Counted from the stretch's first letter, positions 36,727 to 55,919 are shown. The stretch is 64,000 nucleotides of DNA from Lineus longissimus (GCF_910592395.1 NC_088308.1:25063501-25127500), one strand, 5' to 3'. Notes: a model not told the origin generated them from the letters alone. Numbers and translations are program-made.

Positions 36727-39031
36727 CTATAACTTTGATTCTCTCAGTAGGTGCAGTTGAGATTTGAAGATCTTTGAGATGGTCATATTTCATCCATGCT
36801 GCCTTGTCTGGTATGTGTTTCTCACCGATAGGTAGCTGATCCCAAGAGTAGACTTCATTCAACGTAATAGGCTCCTGATCTCCTTCAGCCAAGCTTTCAA
36901 CAACCAGTTCAATTACTGTGCTATAGCCATCTTGAGATCCATGCAGCGTATTCAACGATATCTTCTGTTCAGCCGACTCCAAGGACAGTTCATTGAGTAG
37001 AGACTTTTCACAAAAACATGCGCTCGAGTAAGAATCGATACCAGCCCACGTTCTTACTTCTTTTCCTGTCACTGGTGATTTGACGATGACAGGAAATGCC
37101 GGGAAGTAGACATTATGGCCATTGGTGGTTGTGCATGCATTATCAACATCGTCCTTCTTCGTCTGTTCATCAAAATGTAGGATGGTGTGATGCTTCCTGC
37201 TTGCCTTGCAACCCTTGACTTTGCATTCTTTAGGTAACGGACATTGAGACACCAAGCTGTGGGGTACTTTATCATCCAAGTTCAAACAATTGAAGCATAA
37301 TCTCTGGCCTTTTATAGCTTCCATCCGCTGCTTCCATGGCTTTGACTTCAGGATATCACACTGCCAAATCTTGTGTTCACTTGAACAACCCGAGACTGAG
37401 CATTTCAATGACGCACCATTACCATTACCATTGCTTGCACCATTACCATTACCAGTATTCTTTCTTGTGGCATTACCATTACCATTATTCTTGTTACCAT
37501 TCGACACGAAATAGGTAGACTTCGATGCACTCTGATCATGACTTGTCTTCTTGACATTGGCGCCCCCTGTGCTATTGTGAGTATGGCTTCTCTTGTTATC
37601 AAGTAGTATCGAAAACTCCGAGTCATTTACTTGTAGAGAAATTTTCTTTACAAAGTCAACAACATCTTTGAAGCAAACTTCGCCTTTTTTCTCCCTGAGA
37701 TCCGATGCTTTCTTTAGCCATCCTCTGCGATCGTGAAGTGGTAACTTTGACACCGCGTCAACTAAGTAGCTGGGATGATCCAATGCAGTTTCCTTCCCGA
37801 CACTTGAAATCGAGAGATGAGCTGTCTCCAACAACTCCGAGTATGACCTCAACTCATGCCTTTCTCCCGGCTTGATGTCTACAACCTGTTTCAGCTTCCT
37901 GTGGAACTCTTGAGTGATAAGATGAGGCTGCCCAAATTGTCTATACAGTTCATTCGTTGCTTCTGCGAAAGCTTTCCCTGGTGGTAACATATCGTACTTT
38001 TTAATCACATCATTCGCCTTTCCGAAACAATACTTTCTCAAGTTTTGATATTTCTCACCATCATCCTGAGTCCTGGTTTCTATGTTTGCTTGGAAAGAAC
38101 TTTTGAATCTTGGGTAATCTAAGGGATCGCCAGAAAAACCTTTCAACTCAGGCCGAGGCAATTCTAGGCGAGTTTGCAGTAGCCTCAAATGATTTACGAC
38201 TGCATGTAATCCATCCACCGCAGTGGCATTTGGCTCGCCAATATTGTCGACCGCTCCCAGTACAACAGGTCCTAGTTTTCTATCATGGACACTTGGCCCG
38301 CCATCAGAGTTCATATTTACGAAGTTCACAGTGTCTGGTTGTTGAACCATACTGCCAGACATTTCAAGAGACGGCGCAGTGTTGACATTTGGCCCGCCAT
38401 CAGAGTTTGTATTTACAAAGTTTACAGTAACATGGTCCGGTTGAACCATACTGCCAACCATTTCCTGAGACAGCGCAGTTTTGACATTTGGCCCGCCATC
38501 AGAGCTCGTATTTACAAAGTTTACAGTAACAGTGTCCGGTTGTTGAACCATACTGCCAACCATTTCCAGAGACGGCGCAGTCCTGACATTTGGCTCGTCA
38601 ATCAGACCCTCCTGATTTCCCCACATGGGATCTAACCCATCAGCAGTCATGACGTTCGTTGGTACACTAGTATTCTCGAACTCAAAATCACCTGCTCTAG
38701 AGTCCTGATCGTTGAATTCAATTTCTAGCGCCATCTGATTCTCCAACGCCCTAACCTGGATGTCGAGCAATTTCTCTTGCTCTTCGAGCTCTATTTCCTC
38801 CCTACGTCTCCTGTGTGCTGCTTCTAACTGCACTCTCTTCATTTCCAATTCAGCTTTATTTTGACGAAATTTCAGCTTAATACTTTTGTCACTACAGTTC
38901 GAACGGAAGCTCCCATCCCCACTTGGAAGACTCATGGCACCAGAATCCATGTTCGAATAGCGAGAGAACGGCACCCCCTGGGGATCGAAGCCCAAACTAA
39001 CGTCAGTGTCTTTTACACGTGTGTTCTCCAT
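36590..39031 (-). CDS. BEL/Pao gag-protease ORF (813 codons)
   Basis: Starts at ATG 39031, just inside the 5' LTR. Order: a Glu/Arg-rich coiled coil (about 55-105); three to four imperfect repeats of about 33-35 residues with SLEMVGSMVQQPDTVTVNFV (about 145-245); the DUF1759 gag region (LPRPELKGFSGDPLDYPRFK, about 290-400); an Asn/Gly-rich spacer; and Cys/His clusters (CSVSGCSSEHKIWQCD, CFNCLNLDD, CKVKGCKASRKHH). Then comes a retroviral-type aspartic protease region. At its active site this copy has D-S-Y-S where D-[ST]-G is expected, so the protease is probably dead. The frame stops at 36590, past the protease. The long intact ORF suggests fairly recent insertion. Confidence 0.9.
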   Translation of the reverse strand: MENTRVKDTDVSLGFDPQGVPFSRYSNMDSGAMSLPSGDGSFRSNCSDKSIKLKFRQNKAELEMKRVQLEAAHRRRREEIELEEQEKLLDIQVRALENQMALEIEFNDQDSRAGDFEFENTSVPTNVMTADGLDPMWGNQEGLIDEPNVRTAPSLEMVGSMVQQPDTVTVNFVNTSSDGGPNVKTALSQEMVGSMVQPDHVTVNFVNTNSDGGPNVNTAPSLEMSGSMVQQPDTVNFVNMNSDGGPSVHDRKLGPVVLGAVDNIGEPNATAVDGLHAVVNHLRLLQTRLELPRPELKGFSGDPLDYPRFKSSFQANIETRTQDDGEKYQNLRKYCFGKANDVIKKYDMLPPGKAFAEATNELYRQFGQPHLITQEFHRKLKQVVDIKPGERHELRSYSELLETAHLSISSVGKETALDHPSYLVDAVSKLPLHDRRGWLKKASDLREKKGEVCFKDVVDFVKKISLQVNDSEFSILLDNKRSHTHNSTGGANVKKTSHDQSASKSTYFVSNGNKNNGNGNATRKNTGNGNGASNGNGNGASLKCSVSGCSSEHKIWQCDILKSKPWKQRMEAIKGQRLCFNCLNLDDKVPHSLVSQCPLPKECKVKGCKASRKHHTILHFDEQTKKDDVDNACTTTNGHNVYFPAFPVIVKSPVTGKEVRTWAGIDSYSSACFCEKSLLNELSLESAEQKISLNTLHGSQDGYSTVIELVVESLAEGDQEPITLNEVYSWDQLPIGEKHIPDKAAWMKYDHLKDLQISTAPTERIKVIVGSNVPEAHQQLEWRPGPNRGDPVAVRYKMGMDLTWLDSSWETRL

Positions 39032-39053
39032 ATTCTACAGCAAAGATTTTAAC

Positions 39054-39205
39054 TGTACATTCTAAATGTTCATCGCCCTAGTAAAACACTTTTCAACGCC
39101 TTTTCTTCGGATGGGTGGTCGTCGTTTGACGAATTCCATGTCTGCCGCTACTAAAACTGTCTTTACTATCAACTCACTCAGGAGCCGTAATGACCGAAAC
39201 TTACA
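39054..39205 (-). repeat. BEL/Pao 5' LTR (short, 152 bp)
   Basis: Matches the two ends of the longer LTR, joined at a CGG shared by both edges of the missing segment. It lacks the TATA-like region seen in the long LTR. It abuts CAGGC at 39206. Confidence 0.85.
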
Positions 39206-42200
39206 CAGGCAGTCGAGTTTCGAGGGTAGGTAAGATTTAGATGTTAGTTTGTAAAGTGACGAAAGATGCTGGCTTTAAAATAGCATGCACTGTTCACTTG
39301 TTTGCAGATTTTTAACATAAATCTGGCTACCAGTAGGTTTCAAGCATCGCTTTAAAATAGCATTGCACAGGTCACTTTTGACAGATTTTTAACATAAATC
39401 TGGTTACCACTAGGTGGTATGTGGTTGTATGCTTGTATCATTTCAGGCAGCTTCTTCAATCGAAGGATGGATGACCAGCATTGCCAGGCAAGAATCAAGA
39501 AAGAGAAGGTAGGAGTCTCGATCACAGACAATGCCTGAGGTCAGGAAATGGCTCAGGCAGTCGAGTTTCGAGGGTAGGTAAGATTTAGATGTTAGTTTGT
39601 AAAGTGACGAAAGATGCTGGCTTTAAAATAGCATGCACTGCTCACTTGTTTGCAGATTTTTAACATAAATCTGGCTACCAGTAGGTTTCAAGCATCGCTT
39701 TAAAATAGCATTGCACAGGTCACTTTTGACAGATTTTTAACATAAATCTGGTTACCACTAGGTGGTATGTGGTTGTATGCTTGTATCATTTCAGGCAGCT
39801 TCTTCAATCGAAGGATGGATGACCAGCATTGCCTGGCAAGAATCAAGAAAGAGAAGGTAGGAGTCTCGATCACAGACAATGCCTGAGGTCAGGAAATGGC
39901 TCAGGCAGTCGAGTTTCGAGGGTAGGTAAGATTTAGATGTTAGTTTGTAGAGTGACGAAAGATGCTGGCTTTAAAATAGCATGCACTGTTCACATGTTTG
40001 CAAATCTGGCTACCAGTAGGTTTCAAGCATCGCTTTAAAATAGCATTGCACAGGTCACTTTTGACAGATTTTTAACATAAATCTGGCTACCACTAGGTGG
40101 TATGTGGTTGTATGCTTGTATCATTTCAGGCAGCTTCTTCAATCGAAGGATGGATGACCAGCATTGCCAGGCAAGAATCAAGAAAGAGAAGGTAGGAGTC
40201 TCGATCCCAGACAATGCCCGAGGTCAGGAAATGGCTCAGGCAGTCGAGTTTCGAGAGTAGGTAAGATTTAGATGTTAGTTTGTAAAGTGACGAAAGATGC
40301 TGGCTTTAACACAGCATGCACTGTTCACTTGTTTGCAGATTTTTGACATAAATCTGGCTACCAGTAGGTTTCAAGCATCGCTTTAAAATAGCATTGCACA
40401 GGTCACTTTTGACAGATTTTTAACATAAATCTGGTTACCACTAGGTGGTATGTGGTTGTATGCTTGTATCATTTCAGGCAGCTTCTTCAATCGAAGGATG
40501 GATGACCAGCATTGCCAGGCAAGAATCAAGAAAGAGAAGGTAGGAGTCTCGATCACAGACAATGCCTGAGGTCAGGAAATGGCTCAGGCAGTCGAGTTTC
40601 GAGGGTAGGTAAGATTTAGATGTTAGTTTGTAAAGTGACGAAAGATGCTGGCTTTAAAATAGCATGCACTGCTCACTTGTTTGCAGATTTTTGACATAAA
40701 TCTGGCTACCAGTAGGTTTCAAGCATCGCTTTAAAATAGCATTGCACAGGTCACTTTTGACAGATTTTTAACATAAATCTGGTTACCACTAGGTGGTATG
40801 TGGTTGTATGCTTGTATCATTTCAGGCAGCTTCTTCAATCGAAGGATGGATGACCAGCATTGCCAGGCAAGAATCAAGAAAGAGAAGGTAGGAGTCTCGA
40901 TCACAGACAATGCCTGAGGTCAGGAAATGGCTCAGGCAGTCGAGTTTCGAGGGTAGGTAAGATTTAGATGTTAGTTTGTAGAGTGACGAAAGATGCTGGC
41001 TTTAAAATAGCATGCACTGTTCACATGTTTGCAAATCTGGCTACCAGTAGGTTTCAAGCATCGCTTTAAAATAGCATTGCACAGGTCACTTTTGACAGAT
41101 TTTTAACATAAATCTGGCTACCACTAGGTGGTATGTGGTTGTATGCTTGTATCATTTCAGGCAGCTTCTTCAATCGAAGGATGGATGACCAGCATTGCCA
41201 GGCAAGAATCAAGAAAGAGAAGGTAGGAGTCTCGATCCCAGACAATGCCCGAGGTCAGGAAATGGCTCAGGCAGTCGAGTTTCGAGAGTAGGTAAGATTT
41301 AGATGTTAGTTTGTAAAGTGACGAAAGATGCTGGCTTTAACACAGCATGCACTGTTCACTTGTTTGCAGATTTTTGACATAAATCTGGCTACCAGTAGGT
41401 TTCAAGCATCGCTTTAAAATAGCATTGCACAGGTCACTTTTGACAGATTTTTAACATAAATCTGGCTACCACTAGGTGGTATGTGGTTGTATGCTTGTAT
41501 CATTTCAGGCAGCTTCTTCAATCGAAGGATGGATGACCAGCATTGCCAGGCAAGAATCAAGAAAGAGAAGGTAGGAGTCTCGATCCCAGATAATGCCTGA
41601 GGTCAGGAAATGGCTCAGGCAGTCGAGTTTCGAGGGTAGGTAAGATTTAGATGTTAGTTTGTAAAGTGACGAAAGATGCTGGCTTTAAAATAGCATGCAC
41701 TGTTCACTTGTTTGCAGATTTTTAACATAAATCTGGCTACCAGTAGGTTTCAAGCATCGCTTTAAAATAGCATTGCACAGGTCACTTTTGACAGATTTTT
41801 AACATAAATCTGGCTACCACTAGGTAGTATGTGGTTGTATGCTTGTATCATTTCAGGCAGCTTCTTCAATCGAAGGATGGATGACCAGCATTGCCAGGCA
41901 AGAATCAAGAAAGAGAAGGTAGGAGTCTCGATCCCAGACAATGCCTGAGGTCAGGAAATGGCTCAAGCAGTCGAGTTTCGAGGATAGGTAAGATTATGAT
42001 GTAGATGTTAGTTTGTAAAGTGACAAAAGATGCGTAGCTTTAAAATAGCACTCACAGATCACGTTTTGCCGATTTTTATTAACATAAATCTGGCTAACCA
42101 GTAGGTTATTTTGCAATTGTGTGTGACTGTACGCTTGTATCATATCAGGCAGCTTCTTCAATCGAAGGAAGGATGACCTGCAGCATTGCCAGGCAAGAAC

Positions 42201-42240
42201 GAAAAAAGAGAAGGTAGGAGTCCCAGACAATGCTGAGGCA
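39206..42240. repeat. 348-bp satellite array, right block, with higher-order structure
   Basis: Unit starts (GCAGCTTCTTCAATCGAAGG) at 39447, 39795, 40130, 40478, 40826, 41161, 41509, 41857 and 42149. Spacings are 348, 335, 348, 348, 335, 348, 348 and 292 bp. The 335-bp form lacks GATTTTTAACATAA in one place. The 348-335-348 pattern occurs twice, giving a 1,031-bp higher-order repeat (39447-40477 and 40478-41508). The last unit is a roughly 290-bp variant like the outermost unit of the left block, so both array edges carry the older form. Each unit contains two copies of a CAGATTTTTAACATAAATCTGG motif. Confidence 0.97.
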
Positions 42241-43100
42241 ATTCTTTAATATATCCTCATTCCTTGTCCACCAAGTTGTAGATAGTCCGCAATTTATTGC
42301 CATAGATTGAAGTTTACAGCAATGACTGAGATATTATGTGATATGTGTATGATACATTTCTGCTGAACCATCTAATATATTCAAGAACATCAAAAAAGGA
42401 TTCCAACAACACTGTAAAGATCTAGAGGAGAGAGATTTCCAGGGAGTTTTGAAAAGTCTTGCTTGAGATTTTATTCCAAATTGAACGCGTCATTCTTATT
42501 CTAATATTTTAATGCCTAGGGTCACATCTGAATTACTGAGATCCCCATTCCATAGGACTTCAAAGGAGAACCCATCAAAGATCGTCTCGAAAGACTTGCC
42601 TTGATGAGGATACGCTGCAAAACCACTGACGAAGAAAAATCACTTCATCACCATCATTGTGGAAGTTTTATAGCCCTTTTGGGTCTTCAATTTATAAGGT
42701 TTGTGAAAGATCAGTGCAATACAGTCTATTTTCCATCTCAATTCTTTAATGAGGTATCCTCATTCCTTGTCTTTTATACTGAGAGTCATTATCAAACTGG
42801 TCATTCTCTGTTATTGTTTGTATATCAAAATATGGTGCCTACACAGAAAACCACAAATAGACCAGGCGCTTTATAAAAAGACGAAAAAAACAAAGTACGG
42901 TGGGAAAGTGGTCTCACTTGTAGTAAAAATATAAACGTTTATCTTTCCAGAGATTGTCTAAACTGGTTTTGAAAGTGTCAAGTGTTTCTCTTTGCAGCTA
43001 CAACACAAGGAATACTGTTTGGAACGAACCTGATAAAACAACTATCCATGCACGTTGATACAGAGCAGGACAATCCCCTCGATGCTCTTGTTTGAGGCAA
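42241..43100 (+). other. possible 3' exons of an unrecognised gene
   Basis: Three stretches on + look coding-like but match no family I know: SNIFKNIKKGFQQHCKDLEE (about 42374-42466); DFKGEPIKDRLERLALMRIR after a CCATAG acceptor-like site (42558 on); and TTQGILFGTNLIKQLSMHVD ending ...DALV then TGA, after a CTCTTTGCAG acceptor-like site (43002-43094). Donor sites between them are weak. They could be the tail of a gene whose upstream exons were disturbed by the satellite array, or chance ORFs. Confidence 0.25.
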
Positions 43101-46009
43101 GTGCCAATTCGAGCGCTGACATCACAGGGAATCCCCTATTGACTCGAGTGGTAGCATATGAATTGTCCACAAAATTTTCTTTTATTTCATGAAAAGTGTG
43201 AAATTTGACAGAGTTTTTGAACAATGGCGAGCGGAGAAATCTTGGATATGATGTCATAACATGCTAATTAATAAAAATTTTCAAAACATTCTAAGTTATC
43301 CTGAAATTACATGTTATAAGGTATTACAATCCACTAATAATTCAATTTCATGAATTTGGTCCCTACCGGCCTTTTTGCGTGGCTGGTCACATATTTGTTT
43401 CAAATTGCAACTTCCACGATTTGTTCCAAAATGTGATTTACCTACATGCTTGAAGATCACCTGTATGTAACTGCACATAATCTTGCACTGTGGCCCAGTG
43501 TGTTTTGCACCCTTGAAACTAATGTAATTTAGACCTTTCAAGCCTGAATGCTCTTGGGAGCGCCTTCCTGTTCTCAGATAGTCTGTGAATCAAATAAGCC
43601 ACTAAAGTATGTTGATAACTTTATCATTTAATACTGTGTCATCTTCCTTTGTCCCACATCTTTTATCATTTTTAATTTTTTTAAATTTTTGCAGAGAATT
43701 TTTTTTGCATTACAATTTTTTCCTTTAGTGGTAAATGTTGGTCATTATAGCTAGATTAGAGGTGGGTTAGGCCTACAGGGTTTTGATAGCAGTAGTACAA
43801 CATTAGTTTATTTCATGACTGGCAGTTAGTGCCGTCATCCGTAGCCACTTGTAGTGTAGCTGTTAGCGATATGATTGAGACTAGTGAGTGTAGTAGGTGT
43901 AGGCGCAACGTAGCTAAGGTTAGGCACTCACTGGTCTTTATCTCAACTCCAGGAAGATGACACACTCAGGGTACTGTGGCCAAGCTGAAATACAATCTTA
44001 TCACTGGTTTTAAACTTGCTTGAACCCAGTTGTTTGCTTTATTTGGGAAAAGTTTGTTATCAGATTTCAAAACTCAGAGGCTCAGTGAGCATAATGCACA
44101 GTTTAATGGTAATAGCAGCTCTAAATGGGCACTGGGCTTGAAAGGTTTGAAACATTCAAATGTGATAAAAAGGGTAAGCAAAGGCAATTACTTTTCTCAC
44201 CCATTTTTCTCAATCAAATATTGTTTATAAAATGTAAAATGTATGATGTAAATAATGAAGTACAAAATGTATAATTTTGATGTTTCCCGCGGCACAGCAT
44301 GGAGCGGGAAATAGTTGTCTCCGCGGGGCAGTTGCCTTGGAGGCGCGTGCGGCACGTGATCAGTGCTGGTGGGCGGTGCAGTGGCGCCAGTTTTTTCGTA
44401 GCAGCCGTCGTAGTCACAACCAAGTTTCTTCAGTAATATGTTTATAGCATTTGGGCAATTTGCCTTGTTTGTGGTTATAGCCATAGTACTATATTAGTGT
44501 TAGTAAGTTTTTGCTATGGTTAATGTTGCTCCGGACAAATGTTCAAATTTGTATTTGGTTGTCTTTGCAGAGCAGCTGAGAGGTGTGGCAATCGCCTATG
44601 GACGTGCATTTGTATTGCTCCACCTCCCCCTCCCTTAAAATAAGTAAAAAATAAAACGGGAGTTAGGGTTGGGTGGCACTGGCTGTTCATCTTGGCTTGG
44701 CTGTTTGTCTGAAAGACGGCTTCTTTTTCATTAGGTTAAGGGCTTTTTAGGCGCAAGGTGCGTTTTTCGGTTGCATTTGTCCGGTTCAATTTGGTTCTTG
44801 TACTATGATCCATGTTTTCAGCCAAAGGTGCTGTATATCCTGTAACCTGTGGCTGCTGAGTTAGTAACGATGCAGTAGTTAATAAAGGCTGCGGCATCCT
44901 GTTGTATTATTGACGTTGTTGTTGTTGATTGGCCTCCTTGGGGGAGCCAAGAGGAGACTAAGAAAGTACCTAATTTAAGTTGGCGTTATCTATGTTATTT
45001 AAAGGTTAAAAATGGATTACAGGCCCTTTCTGAAAACTCATCTAGGAGCTGTCTGAACCTTTAATGTGGCAGCACCAGTGGGACCTACTTGCAGGCCCCT
45101 ACTGTAAACTCACCCAGGAGCTATTCAAGCCTTCACCTCTTGATCTTAATACCATTAGGCCCCGCGTGGTGGCGCCGAGGCTGCTGTGGCCCAAACCGCC
45201 CATAATCTTCTCTTATATACTTCTAAATATCATACCATAGAAGAGTATCATTACAAGAAAATATCTAAATGTCCAAAATGTAAACCATGGGAAATTTTAA
45301 ACTTTTTGAAATATAAGCTGACCACATACATTGTTCTGAACGGCTTCTCTTCATTGGGTTGCTGCTCTTAGGTAAGGGTTCTGCGACTCTTTCCACTGGG
45401 CTCGGAAATTCTTCCAGGCCCAACTCTGGTCGGCGAAGATGCTGCCCGCCAGGGATACGTTCAGTCGGACTGTGCTTCTGAACTTGGTTGACGCTCTTTA
45501 GTATGACCCAATCCATTTATGCGCAATTGTCTGCATTTTCGGAATCCATTGCGCAGCCCGGACAGGAAGTAATCCGAAGTTCATCTTACAGTCTTATAAA
45601 TGGTTATCTTTAGGTTGAATTTTGGGTCCTATTCTCCTTTTTGATATCAACGTCATACCATTTTAGATAAATCAGACACATACAGTATACACAAACTAAT
45701 GAGGAATCCATCCGATCTGTTTTCGTGAAAATACTGTCGGTAAAAACATGATTTTTCACATATTTTATTTTTACAAATGGAATTTTTCAATTTTACATGC
45801 CAACATGGTGTCAGGAGTGGGTAACTCGAGTAGGCCCTAGCCGTGTAGGCTAATCCATCCATTAGAGTAGACAGCAGTGGAGACTGTGTAGGCCTACTCC
45901 ATCATGGTACGCCTACATCCTACCTTTCCTAGTCCTAGTCCTACTGTACGGCCCTATATACATGCACACAATAATACTCTATTCACATGCACATACACTG
46001 ATACAGCAC
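43101..46009. other. intergenic gap with no supported gene
   Basis: AT-rich DNA; short ORFs on both strands lack family signals. AATAAAGGCTGCGGCATCC near 44883 and a TGGTGTCAGGAGTGGG block near 45809 (resembling some LTR-element primer-binding sites) hint at old LTR fragments, but no LTR pair was found. Confidence 0.4.
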
Positions 46010-46320
46010 AGGCCTTGAATACAACACTTATCAAGTTGGCCCGGAAGTTGTGACAGTAGGCTATGTTCAGACAATAATAGGACACTTAAGAAGTTGGCCT
46101 GGAAGTGGCGACGGTACGTTTTAAACTCGCACAGTGCCGAAAACATTTCACACGGTTTAGACAATGGGAGACTGCTAGCCTAAAAAATGTGGAATCTCCT
46201 AACTGGTAAAGCGAGGATGCAATCATTCCCGATTCCACATTTAAGCAGTCTCCCAGTGTCTACCTAAAGCGTACCATCACAACTTCCGGGCCAACTCTGT
46301 AGTGTAAGTGTCGTATATCC
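46010..46320. mobile_element. inverted-repeat element just upstream of PARG
   Basis: Two nested arm pairs: 46033-46053 with 46277-46296 (AGTTGGCCCGGAAGTTGTGA, exact over 20 nt) and about 46165-46196 with 46231-46256 (GGAGACTGCT...TGTGGAATC). The structure is MITE-like. It ends about 230 bp before the PARG start codon, so it may lie in the promoter or 5'UTR. Confidence 0.6.
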
Positions 46321-46546
46321 GTTTGGCGTTACCGTTGGCCTTTTTGAGAGGCTCAAACAAAGCCAAGACGCCATGGGATTTTGGAGCCGGAACAAGAGGG
46401 CACCGACTGCCAAGGCACTTTCAGGCAGGGCAGCATCTGCATAATAATCATATTTCTCTTCTCACTCCATCCTACTAATTATTATAAGGTTCTGCTTTTC
46501 AGAATCTAGTCACCCCTGATGGACCAAGGATGTAGCACTTAGCACA

Positions 46547-54498
<7,952 letters not shown>

Positions 54499-55919
54499 GG
54501 ACCATGGAAACAAAAGTGTTATTTGTATTTGATTACAAGGCGATCATCAGAGTCAGGTGCTCTCCTGCCAGATAATTCGTAGTCTTGTGAAAGTGACAAT
54601 ACAGTGGATGTGGGATGAATTAGAAGGATTGTTTACTGGTGCAGTATCAAGACTGATGATTGATGGAGGGTGCCTGTGTTTGTATAGGCTTCTGTACGCT
54701 TCAAAAAAGTAGATTGCCTAAATTATAATCAGATAGGTCAAGAATTATTCTTGTACCGAAACAAGTTTTATACCCATTCAACAAGTGTGAGGTTGGGACT
54801 TTATATTTTGTGAAAGAGCTACAGCATTTTTTTAGGTTATTTATGATTGTCTGTAGATAGTTAAATTTTTAATTTATGATATAATGCTGTGACGGAGCTC
54901 AGTGAAACATGTGCTCGTGTAATCATGCAGTGTGTAAAACAATACATGATAAAATATATTACAGAGAACGAGTTGGCTTGTTTTTATGGGTTGTCTGATA
55001 AAGACATTTTGATGGTATTTGGCCTGGAATGTCCTATGACTCGGAAGAGTGATAAATGATCCTTTGCCTGAAATGTCCTATCATTTTGTTAAGAAACTGA
55101 ATGTGTGACAATTGACATTAAAAATTCCCATTAGACCATGTTGTGAAATGTCCCACATGAGACCATGTTGTGACTCTGACTACAGCCTGCAAGAATGCCT
55201 GACATGTCCCAGCAAAAGAAAATGATTTAAATTTGCTTTTCTTCTTTACTTGCCTGGTGGTGCTCCGACACTTCAACTAGTATTGTTTAAAATATTGTCA
55301 TGCATTTAACATGCATGCAACAAACTAGTGACCCAATGATGGGGTGTTCAGCATGTGATAAATTGAATGGGTTATCACTAGTATGAATCCAAATCTATCA
55401 GATGACCACAAGCGTTGTATAGTTTACATTGAATTCACATTTAATGGTTAACAGTATAAATCAATATAAATCACTTTCACATTGAATTTGTTTTTTCACC
55501 ATTATGACTATGAATTCATATCGCCAAGTTCAGATGGCCACAATCATTGGAGTTCACATTGAATGGTTTATCTCGTCAAGATGCTACAGGTCCTGAGAAG
55601 TAATGAACAATCAAAATATTTGCGAAGGACTCTATGATTTGAGGGACTATCTTTCACTTTACACCAACCATGCACTATGTACACAATGTGCAGCTGATGT
55701 ACGCCGTGGTCATCCCCATCTATTATTAGACTTCAGCTCTAATGACGTATTACGACAAATCCCAAAACGAGGCCTCGCCACAGAATTGGGGGACCAAGTA
55801 TGATCAGCGAACAAGCAAAAATAATTTGCAAAATGTGACATTTTTCATCAATTATCCTTAAGTGATAACGGACCGATTTTTCACTTCATAGGTTTTACTG
55901 GTTATGAATAGCCTACACC
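54499..55919. other. PARG 3'UTR and PITPNC1 5' region
   Basis: AT-rich spacer of 1.4 kb between two genes on the same strand. No clear AATAAA was found for PARG. A variant GATAAA lies near 54948. A 66-codon ORF at 55603-55803 (many Cys/His, no known domain) may be an upstream ORF or chance. Confidence 0.5.

Larger units (their letters stand above)
27401..39205 (-). mobile_element. BEL/Pao LTR retrotransposon, defective, with nested insertions
   Basis: Minus-strand LTR element inserted in the satellite array. The flanking CAGGC (27396-27400 and 39206-39210) is the target-site duplication. LTR ends are TGT...ACA. The 3' LTR (left) is 27401-28639, and the 5' LTR (right) is 39054-39205 with a 1.09-kb internal gap. 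Inside: gag/protease, reverse transcriptase and a fragment of the integrase C-terminal region. A foldback element (29405-30304) and a TIR transposon (31045-35786) have inserted into pol. Several frameshifts and an internal deletion show it is non-functional. Without the two insertions and their duplicated target bases it would be about 6.15 kb. Confidence 0.93.

Noticed and set aside
39206-42240. CRISPR-like array
   Set aside because: Direct repeats of 348 bp without unique spacers in a eukaryotic genome; this is a tandem satellite.
44880-45830. LTR retrotransposon suggested by AATAAAGGCTGCGG and a TGGTGTCAGGAGTGGG block
   Set aside because: No paired LTR, no gag or pol coding sequence nearby; at most old debris.
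55603-55803. 66-codon Cys/His-containing ORF upstream of PITPNC1
   Set aside because: No recognisable domain or splice link to PITPNC1, whose own start exon at 55920 is clear.
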